Both the position numbers and the translations under genes were made by a program. 37,224 nt of DNA from Streptomyces milbemycinicus (GTDB lineage Bacteria; Actinomycetota; Actinomycetes; Streptomycetales; Streptomycetaceae): positions 1 to 37,224 of the forward strand of contig NZ_MUNE01000301.1 in NCBI RefSeq assembly GCF_002154605.1, given 5' to 3'. The stretch's first letter is position 1. Each line of letters opens with the position of its first letter. Below the pieces are notes generated by a model. The model did not search any database, was not told where the DNA came from, and saw only the letters and a program-made list of their open reading frames with translations. Of the stretch, positions 15,973 to 26,604 are shown in pieces.

Positions 15973-15986
15973 GTGTTAACGGTCAC
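15973..15986. promoter_or_regulatory. candidate Crp-like site
   Basis: GTGTTAACGGTCAC fits the GTG-N6-GNCAC pattern reported for Streptomyces Crp, and TGTG/CACA arms are visible one base either side. It lies about 190 bases upstream of the leader ORF and lacI gene. Short degenerate pattern, so low confidence. Confidence 0.25.
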
Positions 15987-16162
15987 ATCACTGCATGATT
16001 GTGGCGTCGGAATCCGAAGTGTCAAGAGCTCGCACAGCATGGATTTCTCCGGGCTTCTTCCGCCGGACCGGGCCCGGCGGCCGTGCAGATGATCGCTGAG
16101 GACGAACCCGCGCCCGAGTGACCGGTCACATAGCCGCACCGACAAGGAGCAAGGAGCCAGCC

Positions 16163-16207
16163 ATGCCGAGCGGCTACCGCCGCCTTCCCGGAGTGGGCAC
16201 AGTTTGA
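16163..16207 (+). other. 14-codon leader ORF overlapping the lacI start
   Basis: ATG at 16163, behind the doubled ribosome binding site AAGGAGCAAGGAG (16144-16156), encodes MPSGYRRLPGVGTV. Its stop TGA (16205-16207) shares a base with the ATG of the LacI gene (TGATG). The lacI start itself has only a poorly spaced GGAG. Ribosomes finishing this peptide could therefore re-initiate on lacI. Confidence 0.45.
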
Positions 16208-17253
16208 TGGGCACGGCCCCTGACGCCAGTGGCGCGCCCACCGTGACCATCCGCGATGTCGCGCGGGAAGCCGGTGTCTCCCACCAGACGGTCTCCCGCG
16301 TCATCAACGGCCACTCCGCCGTGGCCGATGCCACCCGTCACCGGGTCGAAGCCGCCATCGATTTGCTCGGATTCCGGCCCAACCACGCAGCCCGCGAACT
16401 CGCGGGCAAGGCAGCCCGCTCGCTGACCGTCCTCACCAGCGACACCAGCCTGTACGGGGCCGCCTCGACACTGCGCGGCATCGAAGAGGCCGCCCGAGCC
16501 GCCTCATTCGCGGTCGCGGTCAGTGTGCTGGACCGCCACGCCCATCCGGACCGGGCCGAGTTACGCGCCCGCCTCGCTCGGCCGGGCGAACCCGTCGTGG
16601 TCATCGCCTTCGACGCCCCCGGGGTGCATGCCCTGCGGCTGCTGCCCGCGGACACACCGGTGGTGGCCGCGGTAGAGCACCCCTCCGGCAGCGAGCCGGT
16701 TTCGTCTCGGCCGCAGGCCTGGCTGGACGACCGGCTCGCCGCCGCCCACGCCACCCGCCATCTGCTGGGCCTGGGCCACCGCACGGTGCACTACCTGGCG
16801 CTGCCTTCCTCGACCGCGGACGTGGCCCAGCGCACGCAGGGCTGGCTGGACGCGCTGCGCGCGGCCGGTGCCCCGGAACCGCCCGTGGTGGAAGGCGGCT
16901 GGACGCCGCGTACCGGCTACCTCGCCGCGCGGGAGCTGGTCGCGGACCGGTCGGTGACCGCGGTGCTGTGCGGCAACGACGACGTGGCCGCCGGGGTGAT
17001 GCGGGCGGCCCGCGAAGCCGGACGTCACATCCCCGACGACTTGAGCGTGGCCGGCTTCGACGACGTACCCGTCGCGGCCTTCCTCGCCCCAGCGCTGACC
17101 ACGGTCCGACTCGACTTCGAGGGGCTCGGCCGCACCTGCTTCGGACTGCTGCACCGGCTGCTCGACCCCGCGGCCCCCGCTCCCGACCCCTGCGACGAGC
17201 CCGCCCTGATCGTCCGTGAGAGCACCGGCCCCTGGCACGGCGCCGGCGAATAA
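16207..17253 (+). CDS. LacI-family transcriptional regulator
   Basis: LacI/GalR family repressor, 348 aa from ATG 16207 (TTG 16204 is a one-codon-longer alternative). The helix-turn-helix is at residues about 13-60 (VTIRDVAREAGVSHQTVSRVINGHSAV). A hinge helix region (NHAARELAGKAARSL) follows, then the ligand-binding domain with LCGNDDVAAGVMRAAREAGRHIPDD, VAGFDDVPVAAF and LIVREST. It directly precedes the GH10-GH62 gene on the same strand, whose upstream region carries a perfect LacI-type palindrome. This protein, or a CebR elsewhere, is the likely binder. Its start is coupled to the upstream leader ORF. Confidence 0.92.
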   Translation: MGTAPDASGAPTVTIRDVAREAGVSHQTVSRVINGHSAVADATRHRVEAAIDLLGFRPNHAARELAGKAARSLTVLTSDTSLYGAASTLRGIEEAARAASFAVAVSVLDRHAHPDRAELRARLARPGEPVVVIAFDAPGVHALRLLPADTPVVAAVEHPSGSEPVSSRPQAWLDDRLAAAHATRHLLGLGHRTVHYLALPSSTADVAQRTQGWLDALRAAGAPEPPVVEGGWTPRTGYLAARELVADRSVTAVLCGNDDVAAGVMRAAREAGRHIPDDLSVAGFDDVPVAAFLAPALTTVRLDFEGLGRTCFGLLHRLLDPAAPAPDPCDEPALIVRESTGPWHGAGE

Positions 17254-19825
<2,572 letters not shown>

Positions 19826-19844
19826 CCGACCCGGAGACACCCGG

Positions 19845-19888
19845 CCTCGGCGCGGACATCAGCTCCCGGGACGCGTACCGCGCCGAGG
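19845..19888 (+). terminator. hairpin after the GH10-GH62 gene
   Basis: Perfect 11-base arms (19845-19855 and 19878-19888) around a 22-base loop, starting 20 bases after the stop codon. A possible terminator or mRNA-stabilising stem before the GH27 gene. Confidence 0.5.
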
Positions 19889-19979
19889 TCCCTCCCGAGC
19901 GACCGGGTCACTCCATCCAGCACACAGGCGGGTGCCGTCAGTGACGCCCCTGCGGCACCCTTCCGGGAAAGGAACCACC

Positions 19980-21626
19980 GTGCCCATACGACCACGCGGA
20001 CGAGTGCTCCGCCTCCTTGTGGCCGCCGCTCTGACGGCCACCGCGTTCACCACGGCCTCGGTCCACTCGCCGGCTCAGGCCGCGCCCGGCAGTCCGGCGC
20101 TCACCCCGCCGCTGGGCTGGAACAGCTGGAACAGCTTCGGGTGCGGGGTCACCGAGGCACAGGTCCGCCAAGCCGCCGACGCGATGGTGTCCTCGGGCAT
20201 GCGGGACGCCGGTTACCGGTACGTGGTCGTCGACGACTGCTGGTTCGACCCGCAGCGCGACGCCGCGGGCAACCTGCGGGCCAACCCCACCAAGTTCCCC
20301 GGCGGGATGAAGGCACTCGGGGACTACATCCACCAGAAAGGCTTGAAGTTCGGCATCTACCAGGTGCCCAACGAGCGCACATGCGCCCAGGGCACAGGCG
20401 GCTATCCGGGGTCCACCGGCAGCAAGGGCCACGAGACCCAGGACGCCCGCACGTTCGCCTCCTGGGGCGTGGACTACCTCAAGTACGACTGGTGCTCCTC
20501 CGCCGGCACCCGGGACGAGCAGGTCGCACGGTTCACGCTCATGCGCGATGCCCTGCGCGCGACCGGGCGCCCGATCGTCTACAGCATCAACCCGAACAGC
20601 TTCCACGCCATCACCGGCGACAGGTACAACTGGGGCGAGGTCGCCGATCTGTGGCGGACGACCGAGGATCTGCTCGACATCTGGCAGAACGGCAACACCA
20701 ACAGCTATCCGATGGGCGTGGGCAACGTCCTGGACGTCACCGCGCCGCTGGCCGCGCAGTCGGGTCCGGGCCACTGGAACGACCCGGACATGCTCGTCGT
20801 CGGCCGACCCGGCCTGTCGCTGACCGAGTCCCGCTCCCACTTCGCCCTGTGGGCGCTGATGGCCGCGCCGCTCATGGCGGGCAACGACATCCGCACCATG
20901 TCGGCCGACGTGAGCGCGATCCTGCGCAACCCGCGCCTGCTGGCGGTGAACCAGGACCCCCTGGGCGTGGGCGGGCGCAGGGTGCGCGACGACGGAAACA
21001 CTGAGGTGTTCGCCAAGCCCCTGTCCGACGGCTCGGTCGCCGTGGGCCTGTTCAACCGGGGCGGCGGCACCGCGACCGTCACCACCACGGCGGCCCAGGC
21101 CGGTCTGTCCGGCGGGTCGTTCACCCTCACCGACCTGTGGACCGGTGGCACATCGAGCACGACCGGCCAGATCTCGGCAAGCGTGCCCGCACACGGCGTC
21201 GCCGCGTTCCGGGTGACCGGTGGCGCCCCGCTGGCCGCCACCACGTCCCGGCTGCGCGGCAACGGGTCCGGCCGTTGCCTGGACGTGGAGAACGCCTCCA
21301 CCGCGGCCGGGGCGAGGACACTGATCCAGGACTGTCACACGGCGGCCGGCCAGCTGTGGACCACATGGGCCGACGGTGAGGTCCGCGTCTTCGGTGACAA
21401 GTGCCTGGACGCCTACGACCAGGGCACCACCAACGGTACCCGTGTCATCACCTGGCCCTGCAACGGGCAGGACAACCAGAAGTGGACCGTGAACTCCGAC
21501 GGGTCGATCCGCAACGCGCACGCCGGCCTGTGCCTGGACGTCGACCAAGCCGGCACCGCGGGCGGAACCCCGCTCGTCCTGTGGACCTGCGACGGCCGGG
21601 CCGGCCAGAAATGGAGCCGCGCGTGA
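19980..21626 (+). CDS. secreted GH27 alpha-galactosidase with CBM13 lectin domain
   Basis: Secreted retaining alpha-galactosidase (possibly beta-L-arabinopyranosidase, also found in GH27), 548 aa, acting on galactomannan or galactosyl side chains. Signal peptide residues 1-35 end in PAQAAPG. The GH27 barrel (about 40-320) opens with TPPLGWNSWNSFGC and carries nucleophile Asp170 in YLKYDWCSS and acid/base Asp270 in WNDPDMLVVG. A beta domain runs to about 418. The C-terminal ricin-type trefoil (about 422-548) has three repeats (GRCLDVENAS..QLW, KCLDAYDQGT..QKW, LCLDVDQAGT..QKW). GTG at 19980 follows GGAAAGGA; the longer frame from 19932 would bury the signal peptide. Same strand and 154 bases after the xylanase gene, behind a hairpin. 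Confidence 0.94.
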   Translation: MPIRPRGRVLRLLVAAALTATAFTTASVHSPAQAAPGSPALTPPLGWNSWNSFGCGVTEAQVRQAADAMVSSGMRDAGYRYVVVDDCWFDPQRDAAGNLRANPTKFPGGMKALGDYIHQKGLKFGIYQVPNERTCAQGTGGYPGSTGSKGHETQDARTFASWGVDYLKYDWCSSAGTRDEQVARFTLMRDALRATGRPIVYSINPNSFHAITGDRYNWGEVADLWRTTEDLLDIWQNGNTNSYPMGVGNVLDVTAPLAAQSGPGHWNDPDMLVVGRPGLSLTESRSHFALWALMAAPLMAGNDIRTMSADVSAILRNPRLLAVNQDPLGVGGRRVRDDGNTEVFAKPLSDGSVAVGLFNRGGGTATVTTTAAQAGLSGGSFTLTDLWTGGTSSTTGQISASVPAHGVAAFRVTGGAPLAATTSRLRGNGSGRCLDVENASTAAGARTLIQDCHTAAGQLWTTWADGEVRVFGDKCLDAYDQGTTNGTRVITWPCNGQDNQKWTVNSDGSIRNAHAGLCLDVDQAGTAGGTPLVLWTCDGRAGQKWSRA

Positions 21627-21667
21627 GGCCCGATCGCGGCGGTGTCCGCCCCGGCGGCCGTCCAACG

Positions 21668-21805
21668 TCACGCCCACCAGCCCCCCATGGAGGCCACGAT
21701 GCTCCCGGCCCGGCCCGTCCCGACCCACGCGAGGCTTACCCGCCACTCCTTCATGGTGAAGTTGGTGGAGCCGTCCTCGTCGTGCCAGCCGTTCCGTGAC
21801 GCCAT
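21668..21805 (-). pseudogene. short relic frame, opposite strand, unrecognised
   Basis: A 45-codon frame with over 95% G/C at third positions (MASRNGWHDEDGSTNF, then TMKEWRVSLAWVG) and a stop at 21668. The codon bias says it was coding. It is too short to identify and has no clear ribosome binding site. It sits between the GH27 stop and the CBM6-like tail, so it is most likely one side of a deletion scar. The rest of the 298-base gap 21627-21924 holds only these two relics. Confidence 0.35.
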
Positions 21806-21810
21806 CGGCC

Positions 21811-21906
21811 GCCCCATTCACCACCCGCGTGGCCTCGGCGACCGGCGGCGGCAGCGGCTACCTGGTCAACGTGAACTGGTGGCAGTTCACCCCCCGGCGC
21901 CGGTGA
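21811..21906 (+). pseudogene. C-terminal tail of a CBM6-like module
   Basis: The plus-strand frame ending at TGA 21904-21906 reads FTTRVASATGGGSG, then YLVNVNWWQFT. This is the last beta-strand signature of CBM6-type carbohydrate-binding modules, which end in a similar N-x-D/N-W-W-Q-F motif. Codon bias is typical of real genes, but no start or upstream domain is present. It is read as the surviving end of a deleted secreted hydrolase. Confidence 0.5.
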
Positions 21907-21924
21907 CCAGTTCTGACCACAACA

Positions 21925-24234
21925 TCAGCGCACCACGCGCACGTGGCGCAGCCGGATGGTGGGCGCCGGGCCGACCGCTTCGAACCGAACCTCGATGGGC
22001 CCGGCCGGACGGTCCGCGTCGAGCGGGAGCACCTGGGAGATTTCCTCGCTCTCCGGGCCGGTCGAGGGTGTGAGCGTGCCCAGCACATGCCCGTCGACCA
22101 GCACGCGGGTCGGCCCGGCACTTCCGTCCGAGAGGTGGATCACCTGGAGGCCGGTGGCGGCACCGTCCCGGTCTGTCAGGCGATAGGACCACCATCCGGT
22201 GGCGGCCCGCCACCTCAGCCCGTCGGTGAGGCCCGACCATGTGTCCTGCCCCTCGAACCGGTGGTCGCTTTCGGGCTGTTGCTCGCCGACGGCAACGGAG
22301 TCAACGGTTCGGTCGTGCAACGCGAGTGCCGCCTCGTCGGCCGCGCGCAGCTCCGCCCGCCGCTCCTGGAGCCGCTCCGGTTCCGCCACGGGGAAGTAAA
22401 GGTGGTAGCGGGAGTCGTGGATGCCGGCGAACGGGAGAAGGGTGACGGACTCGCCCGGTCGCGCGTCCACGTGATCCAGGGCGAACGTCAACCGGTCCGG
22501 GGCGAGTCGGCGCACGCCGGCCGCCAGATCGGAGGTGCTCCGGGCGAGCACGACGGGCAGATGCTCCAGGGGGCGCAACGGGCCGCCGGCGACATGCCCC
22601 ATCCGGGAGTCGTCGGCGAAGAGCCCGACCAGGTCGTTCCGGTCGCTCTCGGCCGCAAGCACGCTGGGCCCGAAGCGGTACGACACCCACGGCGAGCCGT
22701 CGGGAAGCAGCTCGGCGCTGATGCGCGGGCGAAGGCGCATGGTGACCGTGTCGCCTTCGCACCACTGCCGCTCCAGGCGCACGTAGGTCAGGGGCTGTCC
22801 GCCCGCCGCGCGGCGCGTGGTGAGCGGGCCCGGCCCGTCCTCGGGCGGTGCGCCGTTGATTCGGATCTGCGGCGTCCCCTCGTGCCAGCCGGGGACGCGT
22901 ATGTGGATCGGCAGAGGGGTGGCGGGAGCGCCGCGCACCACGAGTCTCACCTCCTCGTCGTACGGCGCCGTCCCGGTCTGCTCGAGCACCAGGTTCTGTT
23001 CGGGTCGGCTGAGGCGGGAGGCGATGAACAGGTTGACGAACAGATCGTCGCCCTCGGTGGTGTACACCAGCTCGCCGTACTTCGCGTGGTTCTCGAGCCC
23101 GGTGCCGACGCAGCACCAGAAGCAGTTCTGGGGCGTCGACACCACGCGGTAGTGGCCAGGCCGCACCGGTGTGAAATACACCAGCCCGCCCTTGGGTTGC
23201 AGGGACGAGAGGATGTGGTTGACCGTCGCGCGCTCGTAGTGGTCGAGCACCTCGGTGTCCGGCCGTTCGAGGAAGAGGGCGCGGCTCAGCTTGAGCATGT
23301 TGTAGGTGTTGCAGGTCTCGGGGCCCTCCGGCGACTGGAGCGCGGAGCTGAAGTCGTCGCGGGGGTGCAGGTGCTCGCGCACGGAGTTGCCGCCGAAGGA
23401 GACCGTCCGGTGCCTGGTCATGGCCTGCCAGAAGAACCGGGCGGCGTCCCTGAGGCCGGGGTCGTCGACGACCTCGCCGAGCCGCTGGTACCCGACGACT
23501 TTGGCGATCTGGGTGTTGGCGTGCATCCCGTCGAGGACGTCACGGTGCTCGCACAGCGGGCGCAGCAGGGACTGGTCGAGGAACCGCCGTGCCAGGGCGG
23601 CGTACCGGTCCGTGCCGGTGACCTCGGCGAGGTCCGCCAGAACCTCGCACATGCCACCGAACTCCGTGCGGAGCATGGCTTCGTGGGTGTCGTCGTCCAT
23701 CCCCGCCGCCACCCGGCCCCACCAGTCGGCCAGCCGTCGGACGGCGGTCAGCGCCGGCTCGGAGCCGGTGTGCCGGTAGGCATCCAGCAGGCCGGCGAAG
23801 AGCTTGTGCAGATTGTACCACGGGACCCAGGCACCACCGAGCTCGAACGAGTCCCGCTCGACCTGCCCCGCGGCCACCCGCTGCCACAGCCGCACGCCGT
23901 CAGGGACGCCCCCGACGTAGCCGGTGCCCAGGGCGTCCTGGCACTCGACGACGCCCTGCACCAGACGATCGACCATGGCTCGCGGCCGGGGATCGTCCGT
24001 CACCGCGCTCATCAGAGCGGCGCCCGACAACGCGTGCCCGACGGTGTGGCCGTCGAGACCGGAGCTCTCCCAGTTGCCGTAGGACTCGGCAACCGGCGGC
24101 AGGCCGGCCTCGCGCCGCAAGGGCGCGAGGAGCCGGTCGGTGTCCAGGGACAGCAGGTAGTCGAGGGCGGTGGCCTGCGCGTCCAGGAACGGGCCGGGAA
24201 GAAGGCGCACCGCGCTGCGAGGGAGTGACTGCAT
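21925..24234 (-). CDS. GH127 beta-L-arabinofuranosidase
   Basis: GH127 (formerly DUF1680) enzyme, 769 aa, cytoplasmic, removing beta-L-arabinofuranose from arabino-oligosaccharides such as those on extensin-type glycoproteins. The zinc-thiolate site of the Bifidobacterium enzyme HypBA1 is conserved: Glu306 and Cys308 in GPETCNTYNM, and the nucleophile Cys374 with ligand Cys375 in CFWCCVGTG. The (alpha/alpha)6 barrel covers about 15-400 (NWESSGLDGHTVGHALSG, WVPWYNLHKLFAGLLDAY) and beta-sandwich domains follow. There is no signal peptide. ATG at 24234 is used. It is the last gene of the minus-strand transporter/hydrolase cluster, 69 bases after GH43. Some GH127 members have other substrates, so the exact sugar is inferred. 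Confidence 0.92.
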   Translation of the reverse strand: MQSLPRSAVRLLPGPFLDAQATALDYLLSLDTDRLLAPLRREAGLPPVAESYGNWESSGLDGHTVGHALSGAALMSAVTDDPRPRAMVDRLVQGVVECQDALGTGYVGGVPDGVRLWQRVAAGQVERDSFELGGAWVPWYNLHKLFAGLLDAYRHTGSEPALTAVRRLADWWGRVAAGMDDDTHEAMLRTEFGGMCEVLADLAEVTGTDRYAALARRFLDQSLLRPLCEHRDVLDGMHANTQIAKVVGYQRLGEVVDDPGLRDAARFFWQAMTRHRTVSFGGNSVREHLHPRDDFSSALQSPEGPETCNTYNMLKLSRALFLERPDTEVLDHYERATVNHILSSLQPKGGLVYFTPVRPGHYRVVSTPQNCFWCCVGTGLENHAKYGELVYTTEGDDLFVNLFIASRLSRPEQNLVLEQTGTAPYDEEVRLVVRGAPATPLPIHIRVPGWHEGTPQIRINGAPPEDGPGPLTTRRAAGGQPLTYVRLERQWCEGDTVTMRLRPRISAELLPDGSPWVSYRFGPSVLAAESDRNDLVGLFADDSRMGHVAGGPLRPLEHLPVVLARSTSDLAAGVRRLAPDRLTFALDHVDARPGESVTLLPFAGIHDSRYHLYFPVAEPERLQERRAELRAADEAALALHDRTVDSVAVGEQQPESDHRFEGQDTWSGLTDGLRWRAATGWWSYRLTDRDGAATGLQVIHLSDGSAGPTRVLVDGHVLGTLTPSTGPESEEISQVLPLDADRPAGPIEVRFEAVGPAPTIRLRHVRVVR

Positions 24235-24254
24235 GAGTGCTCGTTTCCGTCATT

Positions 24255-24307
24255 CAAACGCTTCTGCCCTGCGGTGGAGAGCATCGCGGTTGATCGTGCG
24301 TGATCAA
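24255..24307. promoter_or_regulatory. candidate operator elements before GH127
   Basis: CAAACGCTTCT (24255-24265) resembles a LacI-family half site. A near copy, CAAACGCTCCT, occurs at 25299-25309 just ahead of the GH43 start. The perfect inverted repeat TTGATC-N6-GATCAA (24290-24307) overlaps the GH43 stop and could be a weak terminator or an operator. Confidence 0.25.
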
Positions 24308-25299
24308 GAATCGCTTGTCTGCCCGCCATAGGCACTCAGCAGCCGGTCGTACTCCGCCTGGGTGAGAGGGAGCACCGAGCCGTGCTTGGCTTCAGGGGGC
24401 AGTTGGTAGCTCGTCGACTGGGTCCACTTCCCGGAGTCGAGATCGGTGGTCTCGAAGGGGACGTAGTTGCGCCCCCCGAACTCGTCGATGAACATGTACC
24501 ACTTCTCCTCCGTGTTCGACTTGAACACGGCCGGGCCCTCACCGCGGGTGATCTCCCCCTCGCCGATACGGTCGGCCACGAAATCATACGTGGTGGCGGC
24601 CAGTTCACGCGACTTCTCCGCGATGATGAGCTTGCCGCTGGGCACGGAAGCCGTCTGGTCCCGCTCGTCCTTCGTATAGCGGTAGTACACCCCGTTGTGC
24701 TTGATCACGGCTGAGTCGATCACCGCGTGCCCCGGATCGTGCCAGACCCTGGGCTCACTGAACGTGCGGAAGTCGGTGGTGGTCGCGCAGAGCATCCTGT
24801 TGTAGCTGGTTCCGGTGTGGTCCGGGTCGTCCTGGGCGTAGAGCTTCGAGGCCCAGAAGACGACGTACGTGCCGAGTTCGTCGGCGTAGTACGCCTTCGG
24901 TGCCCAGGTGTTGCCCGCGGTGTCGGGGGACACCTTGACCAGGCGGTGACCAGTCCAGTTGACCAGGTCCGTGGAGTCCCACACCACGATCGACTTACTG
25001 CCGGTGCGCTCGGCCCCGTCCCAGGTGGCCCGCGTCGAATGCTCGCTGCCGGACGTCCACAGGTCCGTGGCGATCAAATGGAACCCGTCACCTTCGGGGG
25101 AACGGATCACGAAGGGGTCGCGTAGTCCCTTGGTACCGAGGCTGGAGGTCAGGACGGGCTCTCCGGCGTTCAGTTCCCGGTAGTGCAACGGGTCGTTGCC
25201 GCGGCTGAGTGCCATCCGGATCCGTTCGTCATCGGCTGCCGGACTGCCGATGAAATAGACGAGCAGGTAGCCGACGTAGACCGGTTTCGGCTGATGCAC
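24304..25299 (-). CDS. GH43 glycosidase, intracellular
   Basis: GH43 five-bladed propeller enzyme, 331 aa, single-domain, without signal peptide. It is probably an arabinofuranosidase or xylosidase acting on imported oligosaccharides. Catalytic positions are base Asp in GLRDPFVIRSPEGD, modulating Asp in AVIDSAVIKHNGVYYRYTKDE and acid Glu in TRGEGPAVFKSN. The family block GNTWAPKAYY..YVVFWASKLY is intact. GTG at 25299 follows GAGGAG by 5 bases. It lies 9 bases after the stop of the broken GH95 gene, so it was built into that operon. Confidence 0.9.
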   Translation of the reverse strand: MHQPKPVYVGYLLVYFIGSPAADDERIRMALSRGNDPLHYRELNAGEPVLTSSLGTKGLRDPFVIRSPEGDGFHLIATDLWTSGSEHSTRATWDGAERTGSKSIVVWDSTDLVNWTGHRLVKVSPDTAGNTWAPKAYYADELGTYVVFWASKLYAQDDPDHTGTSYNRMLCATTTDFRTFSEPRVWHDPGHAVIDSAVIKHNGVYYRYTKDERDQTASVPSGKLIIAEKSRELAATTYDFVADRIGEGEITRGEGPAVFKSNTEEKWYMFIDEFGGRNYVPFETTDLDSGKWTQSTSYQLPPEAKHGSVLPLTQAEYDRLLSAYGGQTSDS

Positions 25300-25308
25300 A
25301 AACGCTCC

Positions 25309-26563
25309 TCAGTGTGGTGAAGTGGCAGGTCCGGCGGGAGCGGGACCCGCGAGCCTTGCGCCGCTCGTCGGCAGGGAGACCGTGATACGCGTGCGCTGTC
25401 CGGCGGTGAGGGAAATGTTCCGGCTATGCGGGCCCTGGTCGGAGGGGCCGATATGTGCGGAGGTGGAGACGGAGGTCATTCCGCGCCGGCTGATCAGCGT
25501 GACGTCCTGCGTCGTGTCCGAGGTGACGGTCACGGTCGCGGTAAGGCCGGACAGATCCCAGTCCAGCTCGTGCACACGGATTCCGCCCCGGCCCCGGATG
25601 CCGGTGATCCGGCCCTTGTCCCACTGCTCGGGCAGCGCGGGAAGGAGTTCCAGCACGCCTGGCCTCGTGTAGAGCAGGGCCTCGGCCACCACGGCGGGCA
25701 GGGCGTTCGCGGCGTCCGCGTTGTAGATGTCCCGACCGGGGTTGTGGGAGGTCATCAGCGAGCGGAAGAGCATGTCACTGCCGGTGATCTTCCGGAGGTT
25801 GTCGTATACCTTGGCACCGTCCTTGAGCCGTGCGGCGGCCAAGGCGCGGTGCAGGCTGCCGTGTGCGGAGAGGTTCTGGTCTCCGCGCAGTTCGAGCGCT
25901 TTGAGTGCTGGGGGTACCAGGTCGGGCCGCTCCTCCGGGTTGATCTCGTGCAGGGGCCAGGCGCCCACTGTGCACGGTCGGTGTGTCGTCGAGCGCGGTG
26001 TGCACGCTCAGGGTGACGTCGACGGTACGGCCCGGGGCCGGCGCCAGTTCGTGGACGATGACCCGGTCGGCGCGGGAGACGAAGATCCGGCGGGACCAGG
26101 TGCCGTGCCCGTCCGTCCAGGCGGCGGTGACCTCGCCCGTGCGGAAATCGGTGATCCGGACGTACCGGTCGGCGACGGTGTCGTGCGCAGCGGCGATCCG
26201 GAGCTCGTATGCGGGATGGTACGTCTGTGTCCAGCGCAGCTCCCACCCGGCGGCGAAGTCGCGGGACGCTCCGGCGTAATCCCCGGCCAGCGCCTTGTCC
26301 CTCACGGCCTCCAGCCGTTCGGCGAGCACCGGCGGGGCGAGGTCGCGGGTGCCGTTCGCCAGGACCAGTCGGTGGTGGTTGAAGACGACCTTCTCCAGCG
26401 CCAGGTCCCCGTACACCACGGCCCCGTACTCGCCGTTGCCGGCGAGGAAGCCGTCGGTCCACAACTGGGCGGGGGCGGTGTCATGGATTCCCCGTTCGGG
26501 CAGTGCGACCTTGGCCGGCCCGGGCGCGGCCGTGCCGCCCTCGGGAGGGTGTGCGGAGTGCAT
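25309..26563 (-). pseudogene. GH95 alpha-L-fucosidase/galactosidase with internal deletion and frameshift
   Basis: The N-terminal part (26563 down to about 25970) starts MHSAHPPEGG behind AAGGAAGAG. It carries the GH95 opening (PERGIHDTAPAQLWTDGFLAGNGEYG) and beta-sandwich through DVTLSVHTALDD. Reading must then move one frame to continue as WPLHEINPEERPD..ALELRGDQNLS..IYNADAANALPAVVAEALLYT..LLPALPEQWDKG, the GH95 barrel end and C-terminal domain, stopping at 25309. Together they give about 415 residues against roughly 750-800 for intact GH95. Most of the catalytic barrel, including the region of the acid Glu, is missing. Only the start and end of a 1,2-alpha-fucosidase-type gene remain, so no activity is expected. 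It lies 41 bases after GH31 and 9 bases before GH43, in the same operon. Confidence 0.85.
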
Positions 26564-26604
26564 CGTGTTCTCTTCCTTCGTGCGGGTGATGGACCAGGAG
26601 GAGG

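Larger units (their letters stand above)
15804..16162. other. gap before the second lacI gene
   Basis: About 360 bases with no gene. It contains the fucose-operon terminator hairpin (15861-15899) and a somewhat AT-richer stretch at 15965-16030. A Crp-like site lies at 15973-15986. An opposite-strand open frame across it has no ribosome binding site and is not called. Confidence 0.6.

Noticed and set aside
21943..24228. 761-aa plus-strand frame opposite GH127
   Set aside because: Mirror of a gene with a complete Cys/Glu zinc site on the other strand.
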